Source: Chlorobiota bacterium
GTDB taxonomy: Bacteria; Bacteroidota; Bacteroidia; Bacteroidales; JAADGE01
Assembly (NCBI GenBank): GCA_013152535.1
Contig: JAADGE010000083.1
Span: 1-45,304, forward strand
Length of the DNA: 45,304 nt
Direction of reading: 5' to 3'
The position numbers were made by a program, and so were the translations under genes. The notes beneath the pieces are model-generated. The model searched no databases. It saw only the letters and a program-made list of their open reading frames with translations, and was not told the origin of the DNA. Shown piece by piece: positions 39,011 to 45,304 of this stretch. Every line of letters begins with the position of its first letter. Position 1 is the stretch's first letter.

Positions 39011-39316
39011 TTTTGAGTGTAAAAATAATAATTATCGACAAAATACGACTTTTTTCTGCTGCAAAAATATATCCGAAACGGAACAGAAATATTGAGAATA
39101 CCGATGGTGTTGCAGATTCTGCAGATCATCGGATAGAATTTTTCAATTAATAAATAACGTTGGTATAAGAAAAGCAGTAAAATTTTGGATTTTTGACCTC
39201 TTAAATTATTATAAAAAGCAAAATTGCAAAGATTTTACGGTGTTAATTAATTGCACCTGTTTTCAAATCAATATTTTACCCTTATTTTTTTATACGGTTT
39301 TATGTAATGTTTGTTT
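39011..39316. other. 306-bp gene-free gap
   Basis: No open frame, hairpin with T-run, palindrome or repeat of note was seen. It lies between the start of the symporter gene and the end of the higA antitoxin gene, so it should contain only the symporter promoter. Confidence 0.4.
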
Positions 39317-39766
39317 TTAAATCGAAACTGCGTTATCAATATTTTTTGTTGTATTCATTAAATTTGCATTTTTAAAGTTGCGATTAATTCCATTAATAAG
39401 TTTATATGGTCTGTTAAAAGCTTCTTGTGAAATTTTAAAATGATTTGCTAAAATCCTAATCGTTTCTTTTGATAAACCTTTACGATAATTTAAAATCTTT
39501 GAAACAGTCCCTTTTGATAAACCTAAAATCACAGCTAAATCTTTTGATTTTAAATTATTTTCCCTCATTAATGATTTAATTAATTCAATTGGAGATAAAT
39601 CAGATAATGAAGTGTGGTCGCTATCCCATTTTTCAATTAACAATCCTAATAATTCAATTTCATCTTGTGAGTTTTCACCCCCATTATCAACAAGTCTTTC
39701 TAAAATATCACAATATTCAATATACTGTTTTTTTGTCTTTATTATTCCGTATTTTAAAGTTTCCAT
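39317..39766 (-). CDS. higA: HigA-type antitoxin
   Basis: This 149-residue protein has a helix-turn-helix domain in its C-terminal half (LIKSLMRENNLKSKDLAVILGLSKGTVSKILNYRKGLSKETIRILANHFKI). The N-terminal half is acidic and includes the SDLSPIELI region that usually contacts the toxin. It lies 14 bp downstream of the toxin gene, the toxin-first order typical of HigBA. It binds and represses its own promoter in this family. Confidence 0.9.
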   Translation of the reverse strand: METLKYGIIKTKKQYIEYCDILERLVDNGGENSQDEIELLGLLIEKWDSDHTSLSDLSPIELIKSLMRENNLKSKDLAVILGLSKGTVSKILNYRKGLSKETIRILANHFKISQEAFNRPYKLINGINRNFKNANLMNTTKNIDNAVSI

Positions 39767-39780
39767 TTTATGTTTTTTTA

Positions 39781-40113
39781 TTAAAAAGTATTTACAGCGT
39801 ATTGCTTATTTTCTTTACATAATTTTGTATATTCTGCATGGGTTCCAATCCATTTTATAAATAGGTGAACCTTATTAATACCAAAATGGTACTGACAAAT
39901 CATTCTATAATTATTCCCGCCAATATTAAATACAACACGATTTGAACTTTCTCCCAAGATGTCAGTACTGTTAAATGTTAAAATTATCTCATTAGGTTCT
40001 TTCCAATCTACTCTTTTTAATATTGAAAACCATATTTCAAAAGATGATTTACTTCTTGCATTTTTGATAATATAATCCTCAATTGTTTGCTTCTTTATTA
40101 AATGGACTTTCAT
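39781..40113 (-). CDS. higB: HigB-type toxin (mRNA interferase)
   Basis: This 110-residue basic protein matches the HigB_toxin family: MKVHLIKKQTIEDYI, ARSKSSFEIWFSILKRVDWKEPNEI, NRVVFNIGGNNYRMICQYHFGINKVHLFIKWIGTHAEYTKL. The RelE-like catalytic residues are the His and Lys/Arg in the C-terminal strands. It cleaves mRNA, usually on the ribosome, until neutralised by HigA. It is the first gene of the pair. Confidence 0.93.
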   Translation of the reverse strand: MKVHLIKKQTIEDYIIKNARSKSSFEIWFSILKRVDWKEPNEIILTFNSTDILGESSNRVVFNIGGNNYRMICQYHFGINKVHLFIKWIGTHAEYTKLCKENKQYAVNTF

Positions 40114-40114
40114 C

Positions 40115-40129
40115 TCTTTGGCAAAGATA
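40115..40129 (-). promoter_or_regulatory. Promoter -7 box and probable HigA operator
   Basis: The dyad TCTTTG-G-CAAAGA (40115-40127) overlaps TATCTTTG on the minus strand (complement of 40122-40129), the -7 box, and lies 2 bp from the higB ATG. HigA binding there would block both transcription and the start region. Confidence 0.55.
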
Positions 40130-40367
40130 CAAATAAAGTTTCACAAATGGAAACATTTTTTGTTTTTTATATTGTACAACAAAAAAGATATATGTGGCAT
40201 ATCAAAAAATAACCAAAAAACAATATCGTATTCTTATGCAACCGAACCCACAAAATTCATTAAATTTCTGAGAGTTTATTTCAGTAAGCAACTGTTTAAT
40301 TTTTTCATATTAATTTGGAAATAATAAAAATTGTTATCGGCAGGCATTAGTAATATTTTGAAAATTC

Positions 40368-41096
40368 ATGAATAATTCGTACTTTAGAGAAATTTTAAAT
40401 TCGTTTAATATGAAAGGTCTTGCTTGTCTTCAAAAAGAAGAATTTTTAACTGTTTGCGATAAATGTAAAAAGGGATTGGTTTTGCGAAGTGAAAGTCCGT
40501 ACGGTGCATATTATTCCGAACATCCGGAAGTGCAAAAAACTCCCGATGTTCTTTATATTGCGGTTAAATCGTTTAATGAATGTATGGAAACAAAGGTTAT
40601 TCGATTGAGGCAGGAACTTAAAAAAGATGATGCAGAATTAAAAATGAATTATGCACATATAACATTATTTAATAAGGTTATTCCGGTTGTTGCATTTCAT
40701 GCAAGTCATATTTCTGAAGGTGATTTAATAATTGAAAAATTAATTAAAACAGATATAAAGATTTTAAAAAAACAGAATATTAATCCTTATGTCAGCCTTG
40801 TTCAAATCAGAAAATTTGTTGATTTAAATGAAATTAAAGAAGGTGTTTTTAAATCGCATGAAAAATTTCATTATTACCTTTCCGTACCGGATAAAATTGA
40901 ATGGGAAGAATTTCGCAAATGTGTAAATACTTGCAGAAATTCTCATAACTTTCCTCATTTCGATGCTGCCCAACTATCTCTTTTTCAGTATGATAATATT
41001 GAAGAATTCGTCAGGATTTATTCTCAAACAGCAACTGAAAATGATTTAATAAAAATGAAAGAAGAACTGAATAAAATATATTTAAAATATGTATAA
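40368..41096 (+). CDS. Unrecognised 242-residue protein
   Basis: I do not recognise a family. It has no signal peptide or membrane segment. Three cysteines lie near the start (C20, C30, C33; the last two form CDKC), suggesting a possible metal or redox site. The rest is mixed alpha/beta with a charged middle (METKVIRLRQELKKDDAELK) and a helical acidic end. Codon use matches its neighbours. It is monocistronic with a bidirectional terminator and has no obvious partner. It precedes the octaheme/cytochrome operon in convergent orientation. Confidence 0.7.
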   Translation: MNNSYFREILNSFNMKGLACLQKEEFLTVCDKCKKGLVLRSESPYGAYYSEHPEVQKTPDVLYIAVKSFNECMETKVIRLRQELKKDDAELKMNYAHITLFNKVIPVVAFHASHISEGDLIIEKLIKTDIKILKKQNINPYVSLVQIRKFVDLNEIKEGVFKSHEKFHYYLSVPDKIEWEEFRKCVNTCRNSHNFPHFDAAQLSLFQYDNIEEFVRIYSQTATENDLIKMKEELNKIYLKYV

Positions 41097-41105
41097 TTGT
41101 ATTAC

Positions 41106-41139
41106 AAAAAAAGCACATTAATTTGAATGTGCTTTTTTT
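41106..41139. terminator. Bidirectional terminator between the unknown gene and the cytochrome b-PAS gene
   Basis: AAAAAAAGCACATT (41106-41119) pairs perfectly with AATGTGCTTTTTTT (41126-41139), with A- and T-runs for both directions. Confidence 0.92.
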
Positions 41140-41149
41140 GGTAACAGTA

Positions 41150-42472
41150 TTACTTTTCTTCAGGTAAATTTAAAATAAATCCCTCCATCCCGATTATTTT
41201 ATCTTGTTTATAAACCGGATTTGCAGATAAAAGATGTTTTCCTTTAGTTCCGTCTTTGCATTTTCTTGTTGCAATAATGCTTGAAATTGTTTCTCCGTTT
41301 ACGGTAACTCGTTTAAAAATATCATCCAAATTTTTCAAATCTTCTTCACATCGACTAAATGAATAATGTTTTCCTATAACGTCTTTCTTATCTTCGTATT
41401 TGTATAATTCTAACCATGCTTTATTAACATCCTCAAAATATCCGTCAGAATTTAACCTGTAATACCCTGCCCTGCTGTTTCTTACAGCATCATACATGTG
41501 TTGAGAATAATCATCCGATTCATTAATATCCAAAACAAAACCTTCTAATCCGGTAATTTCTCCGCCTTCAGTAATCGGATTTGCTGATAAAATATGCTTA
41601 CCCGAACTTCCGTCTTTGTTTTTTCGAATTGCAGGGATTCCTATAATTTTATTACCTTTCAGAACATTTGCAACAAGCTCGTCAAGCCTATTCATATATT
41701 TTTCTTCACGAACAATAGAATAATGTTTACCGATGACCTCGTCTTTATTTTTATAACCGAACATTTTAAGCCAAGCAGCATTAACATCCGTAAAAATACC
41801 GTTTTTGTCCAATCTGTAATAACCGGCAACACTTTTTTCAACAGCATCTTTCATATGTTTAATATGTTCTTCTTTTTCATCTACATCTACAACTTCCCAA
41901 CCTGTCAACATAGCCTTTATGCTTGTAAAAACAGTTTCTCCGGTTGTTGTCAGATAAACATGTGCTATAACAAAAAGAATTAAAGTAAAGGCACCGATTG
42001 TATGAATAACGGCGATTGTTCCCATACTTGAATGTATCGGATTATTAGGATAAATATAATACATATATATAAAACCTGAGAGCACTTGTACGGGAATAAC
42101 CAATAATTTTAAACCCAAATAAATTAATCGTTGAAGAGGATTTAATTTATTATATCTGGTTTTTTTTGTCGGATGCGGAGCACCTTTAAAAATACCCGAA
42201 ATATAGTATCTGAATTGTTCCTTTACAAATTTTGATGTCGGAATATATTGCTTCCATTCTCCTGTTACAAAATGCCAGAAAATTGCAAATATTATCAGAA
42301 CTAAAAATGCCCATGCAGCCATATTATGCCATTTAACGGCATTTTGAAAACCCATTAATTTATATGAACTGTGGATTTCGAAGCCGGTCAGCATTAAGAA
42401 AAAAATTAATAATGCTTGAGACCAATGCCAAAACCTTTCAAAACTTCGGTATATATATGTTTGTTTTTTCAC
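41150..42472 (-). CDS. Membrane b-type cytochrome fused to two PAS domains
   Basis: This protein has 440 residues. Residues 1 to about 190 are a b-type cytochrome domain like the Ni/Fe-hydrogenase or thiosulfate-reductase b subunit. It has four to five helices; candidate haem-ligand histidines are H16 (FWHWSQ), H49 (WHNMAAW), H67 (FWHFVTGEW), H157 (IHTIGAF) and H171 (HVYLTTTGET). Two PAS domains follow (about 203-318 and 322-437), each starting AGYYRL and containing DVN-AWL and GKHYS, so they arose by internal duplication. No kinase, GGDEF or DNA-binding output follows. It is cotranscribed with the octaheme gene, 28 bp upstream. Proposed role: quinone-side electron transfer with self-sensing. 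Confidence 0.85.
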   Translation of the reverse strand: MKKQTYIYRSFERFWHWSQALLIFFLMLTGFEIHSSYKLMGFQNAVKWHNMAAWAFLVLIIFAIFWHFVTGEWKQYIPTSKFVKEQFRYYISGIFKGAPHPTKKTRYNKLNPLQRLIYLGLKLLVIPVQVLSGFIYMYYIYPNNPIHSSMGTIAVIHTIGAFTLILFVIAHVYLTTTGETVFTSIKAMLTGWEVVDVDEKEEHIKHMKDAVEKSVAGYYRLDKNGIFTDVNAAWLKMFGYKNKDEVIGKHYSIVREEKYMNRLDELVANVLKGNKIIGIPAIRKNKDGSSGKHILSANPITEGGEITGLEGFVLDINESDDYSQHMYDAVRNSRAGYYRLNSDGYFEDVNKAWLELYKYEDKKDVIGKHYSFSRCEEDLKNLDDIFKRVTVNGETISSIIATRKCKDGTKGKHLLSANPVYKQDKIIGMEGFILNLPEEK

Positions 42473-42500
42473 GATATTAATATTTAGAATAAATAAATTA

Positions 42501-44231
42501 TTAATGTGTTGTTTTCTTTCTGTTTATAATACGTATTATTGCATGTATAAGTACAGCAATAAGTGCAAGAATAATTAGGATTACACCTCCTTTATCAACG
42601 ATAACTGATCGGTCTCTGCCGGGCAGATAAAAGCCGGTAAGTGCTGCTAATCTGCTGTTATGGGAGTGGCATTCTTCACAAGTTAAACTTTTTTCTTTCG
42701 GTGAAACCATATGATTTATCGGCCAAATACTCTCTGTTTCTATAAAAGAATATTTACCGCTGTAGGGCAAATTTAAATATTTCATACCTTCACTTGCAGA
42801 TGCTTGCCAATCAAAATCTACCCAATAAGCACCGCTTCCTTTAATTTTTCCTGCCAATTTAGGTTGAATTAAATTCATATTTCCTTTGTCATAAATTTGT
42901 TTTCCTCTCATTATTTTAACAGGAATTATTTTTGAAGGATGTTTCTTATCCGAAGGATACCTATTGTCTTTATATGAGCCGAACGGTTTATTTAATATTA
43001 AAGGATGAATAGTATCTGTAATTTTATCAGAAATAAATTGATGGTCAAAATATCCGTTAGACCAAATATACTCCGGTTTCAAATTATTTGCAAATACGGC
43101 AGTCCCGTGTTTACCGTTGTATTCTAACTTAACATTTTCAAAATTATCTCGTGATTTTAAATTAGGTAAATCTTCGGCTAAAATATAATCGCCGCTTTTG
43201 CATATTGTATCATCAGCAGTTATTTCTTTTTCATACTGCAAAGTTTTTCCGTTTTTTAATTTTCCGGCTGACGACCAATCCCAATATATTTTTGTCGGAT
43301 TTACTTTAGCATAAGTCGGAATATGACAAGTTTGACAGGCAACTTGCCTGAAGTGATTATTCAATAATTTGTCCGTATGAGGATGATCCGTATGGCAATC
43401 AACACAAGAAATACCGTTTTTAGGAGATGATGAAACCATTGCCAATTCTCCTTTTATGTTATGATTTGTTGTTCGGTGACACTTTTGACAACTCATATTG
43501 TTATCTTTTGCGTCTTTCGATGCCATATGAACATCAATATCACGAGTACATTTATTTAAAGCCATTTCCAAATCACCATGTTTTACATTATTTCCGCCGC
43601 CGCCAACACCATGACATGATAAACAATTATTACGTTTCGGAAATCCGACATGTTGAGCAACTGCTGATAAATTAACTCCGGGAGACGGATTTCCTGCACC
43701 GGGTAAATTAGGTCCTGCACAAGGATTTGACTTTTTATATGTTCCCGTATTATCATGGCAAATTAAACAGTCTTCATTATCCTGATTTGTAAAATCAAAA
43801 TTTTTATTTCCGTAACCATAGCCGGCATGACACATTGAACATAATTGTTCATTTGAATTTATTCCGATACAAAAATTATTTAAAATATTTCTTTTCCCCA
43901 TTTCAAAATTACCTCTTCCGGGAATTGAATCTTTTTTTAACCATTGGAAATGTTCTGTATGCATAAACTCTTTTCCTCTGTTATTATGACAAGAAAGACA
44001 CGTTTCTGTAACTTCTTGAGGACTTTTAAAATCCTTTTGCAGTTCCTTAAATTTACTGTGATCTGCTCCTGTCAAAGTATCTGTATTGTAATTTTGAACC
44101 ATAATTTTTGCCTGATAAGGATCCTTTTTATAATAAACATTATATATCAATGCAAATAACCATGGCAACATAATAAATATAAATGTTGCTAATAACTTAT
44201 AAAAATCATATTTTGATTTCATATATTTCAT
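42501..44231 (-). CDS. Octaheme c-type cytochrome, tetrathionate-reductase (OTR) family
   Basis: Eight CXXCH haem motifs are present (CLSCH, CSMCH, CLICH, CLSCH, CQKCH, CVDCH, CQTCH, CEECH). The NNFCIGINSNEQLCSMCHAGYG, NEDCLICHDNTGTYKK and NNVKHGDLEMAL segments match the octaheme tetrathionate-reductase family. There is an N-terminal helix (FYKLLATFIFIMLPWLFALIYN) and a C-terminal one, so it is membrane-anchored with a periplasmic domain. The ATG at 44231 (MKYMKSKY) is preferred over the one at 44267 because the latter overlaps the -7 box. Relatives reduce tetrathionate, nitrite or hydroxylamine in vitro; the substrate here is not shown. Confidence 0.9.
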   Translation of the reverse strand: MKYMKSKYDFYKLLATFIFIMLPWLFALIYNVYYKKDPYQAKIMVQNYNTDTLTGADHSKFKELQKDFKSPQEVTETCLSCHNNRGKEFMHTEHFQWLKKDSIPGRGNFEMGKRNILNNFCIGINSNEQLCSMCHAGYGYGNKNFDFTNQDNEDCLICHDNTGTYKKSNPCAGPNLPGAGNPSPGVNLSAVAQHVGFPKRNNCLSCHGVGGGGNNVKHGDLEMALNKCTRDIDVHMASKDAKDNNMSCQKCHRTTNHNIKGELAMVSSSPKNGISCVDCHTDHPHTDKLLNNHFRQVACQTCHIPTYAKVNPTKIYWDWSSAGKLKNGKTLQYEKEITADDTICKSGDYILAEDLPNLKSRDNFENVKLEYNGKHGTAVFANNLKPEYIWSNGYFDHQFISDKITDTIHPLILNKPFGSYKDNRYPSDKKHPSKIIPVKIMRGKQIYDKGNMNLIQPKLAGKIKGSGAYWVDFDWQASASEGMKYLNLPYSGKYSFIETESIWPINHMVSPKEKSLTCEECHSHNSRLAALTGFYLPGRDRSVIVDKGGVILIILALIAVLIHAIIRIINRKKTTH

Positions 44232-44264
44232 CTGTTCGTTATTTAAAATTAGTGAAATTCTAAA

Positions 44265-44282
44265 CAAAAGTAGATATATATC
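44265..44282 (-). promoter_or_regulatory. Octaheme promoter -7 box with adjacent palindrome
   Basis: TACTTTTG on the minus strand (complement of 44265-44272) fits the -7 consensus. The palindrome GATATATATC at 44273-44282 lies directly upstream, in the -33/-7 spacer. The same 10-bp palindrome occurs at 44479-44488 near the divergent molybdoenzyme start. Confidence 0.5.
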
Positions 44283-44475
44283 TTCTTAAATATTCTTGGC
44301 ATAGCTGTTTTGCAACACATTAATCATTTTATAATAATTCTAAATAACACTCTAACTATCTGGATATAAAAGAAATATAGAGGTCGTATTTTTAACAACA
44401 TTTTATTGTTTGAGATTATCCATCCCAAAACTCTGTGTTTTATTATAAATATATTTAATTTTGATTAAAATTTAA

Positions 44476-44491
44476 TGTGATATATATCATA
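44476..44491. promoter_or_regulatory. Crp/Fnr-like site next to the molybdoenzyme start
   Basis: TGTGATATATATCATA is a near-palindrome (TGTGA-N6-TCATA, two mismatches) and contains GATATATATC. It ends 16 bp before the ATG at 44508. That is too close for ordinary activation of the plus-strand gene; it may repress it, or act on the divergent octaheme operon from about 200 bp. Confidence 0.5.
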
Positions 44492-44507
44492 TTTAAAAGT
44501 GATTAAA

Positions 44508-45304
44508 ATGAAAACAACAAGACGTGATTTTATTAAGATTACTTCGATGGGAGCCGGAGGACTTGCAATTGCCACAACACCCTTATTAAATTGGATACCC
44601 GGTTTTTTAAAAGATGACAGTGAAATTCCTGATGATGCAAAATTAAAGAGAACAGCAACTTATTGCGAAGTTTGCTTTTGGAAATGTGCAGCTTGGACCT
44701 ATACCGATAAAAAAGGTAAGATTATTAAACTTATCGGGAATAAAGACGATCAACAAAGTAACGGTCGTTTGTGTCCCAGAGGTACCGGCGGTCTCGGAAT
44801 GTATTATGATAATGACCGTTTGAAAAAACCTTTAATAAGGCGTAAAGGAAAGAGAGGCGAAACAGATTATTTTGAGGAAGCATCATGGGATGAAGCTCTA
44901 GATTTAATTGCTGATAACATGCAAAGAATAAAAGAAAAATACGGACCGGAATGTGTAGCTTTATTTTCACACGGTTCCGGAACATCTCATTTTGCACATA
45001 TGTTAAAAGCATTCGGGTCAACAAATATTGCAGCTCCGTCTTATGCACAATGTCGCGGTCCTCGCGAAGTCGGTTTCGATGCAACATTCGGCGAAAGTGT
45101 CGGCTCACCGGAACCTTTGGATATAAGAAATACAAAATGTATGGTTCTTATCGGTTCGCATATTGGTGAGAATATGCACAACGGACAAGTTCAGGAAATG
45201 TCGCAAGCAATTGAAAACGGAGCAACAATTATTACGGTCGATCCCAGATTTTCTACGGCTGCAAGTAAATCTAAAATTTGGTTGCCGATAAAACCGGCAA
45301 CAGA
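44508..45304 (+). CDS. Molybdopterin oxidoreductase catalytic subunit (PsrA/PhsA/TtrA-like), 5' part
   Basis: The gene runs off the window; 265 codons are seen. A Tat signal with TTRRDFIKITSMGAGG starts the protein, so it is exported folded. The 4Fe-4S cluster ligands are C53, C56, C60 and C89 (YCEVCFWKCAAW, RLCPRG). The molybdenum ligand is probably C182 in SYAQCRGPREVGF, the cysteine type found in polysulfide, thiosulfate and tetrathionate reductases. The Rossmann-like MVLIGSHIGENMH follows. It is divergent from the octaheme-cytochrome operon and likely works with it. Substrate cannot be assigned. Confidence 0.9.
   Translation, partial: MKTTRRDFIKITSMGAGGLAIATTPLLNWIPGFLKDDSEIPDDAKLKRTATYCEVCFWKCAAWTYTDKKGKIIKLIGNKDDQQSNGRLCPRGTGGLGMYYDNDRLKKPLIRRKGKRGETDYFEEASWDEALDLIADNMQRIKEKYGPECVALFSHGSGTSHFAHMLKAFGSTNIAAPSYAQCRGPREVGFDATFGESVGSPEPLDIRNTKCMVLIGSHIGENMHNGQVQEMSQAIENGATIITVDPRFSTAASKSKIWLPIKPAT

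Noticed and set aside
40118-40324. Plus-strand 68-residue frame starting at a TTG
   Set aside because: It begins inside the higB promoter/operator, has no ribosome site and no recognisable domain.

Overview
The window is AT-rich DNA from a Bacteroidetes bacterium, probably of the class Bacteroidia. Four things point there: the rplM-rpsI-rpsB-tsf gene order; promoters of the TTTG / TAnnTTTG type; a type IX secretion (T9SS) C-terminal sorting domain; and Bacteroidetes-typical families (a short epsilon subunit AtpC, HU-CCDC81/SPOR protein, DUF2723 membrane protein, BlaI with an M56-TonB sensor). No rRNA, tRNA, CRISPR array or intact insertion sequence was seen.

Layout. 1-5404 is housekeeping: the end of a nitronate monooxygenase/FabK-like flavoprotein, ribosomal proteins L13, S9 and S2, elongation factor Ts, and ATP synthase beta and epsilon. 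5505-8945 is a very large predicted outer-membrane protein on the minus strand. 9021-11583 is a small polysaccharide group (GT4, hexapeptide acetyltransferase, GT2), followed by an AAA_14/DUF4143 ATPase and dnaG. 14878-17546 is a T9SS-exported FG-GAP/VCBS repeat protein broken by one frameshift. Next come a TIGR03032-GNAT-GNAT fusion, a Crp/Fnr regulator, a Wzx-type flippase and an OmpH/Skp chaperone. 22777-23492 is a decayed IS1595-family transposase joined in frame to a truncated response-regulator domain. 23585-25203 is a BlaI/M56 pair with operator-like repeats. 25459-34631 holds a GHL10 glycosidase-like protein, galE, an HU/SPOR protein, an acyl-CoA carboxylase carboxyltransferase and a DUF2723 protein. 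metK follows behind a probable SAM-II-type riboswitch, then gmd, a sodium:solute symporter, a HigBA toxin-antitoxin pair and an unrecognised gene.

The most unusual region is 41150-45304. An octaheme c-type cytochrome of the tetrathionate-reductase family is followed, 28 bp downstream, by a membrane b-type cytochrome fused to two PAS domains. A Tat-exported molybdopterin oxidoreductase is divergently encoded and runs off the end. Together they look like an anaerobic respiratory module in which the quinone-side cytochrome carries its own sensory domains. The same 10-bp palindrome lies beside the divergent start regions, and a Crp/Fnr-like site next to the molybdoenzyme resembles one upstream of this window's Crp/Fnr gene.

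Central metabolism is only partly visible. The carboxyltransferase suggests propionyl/methylmalonyl-CoA metabolism. The glycosyltransferases, flippase, galE and gmd suggest surface polysaccharide with galactose- and GDP-deoxyhexose-derived sugars.
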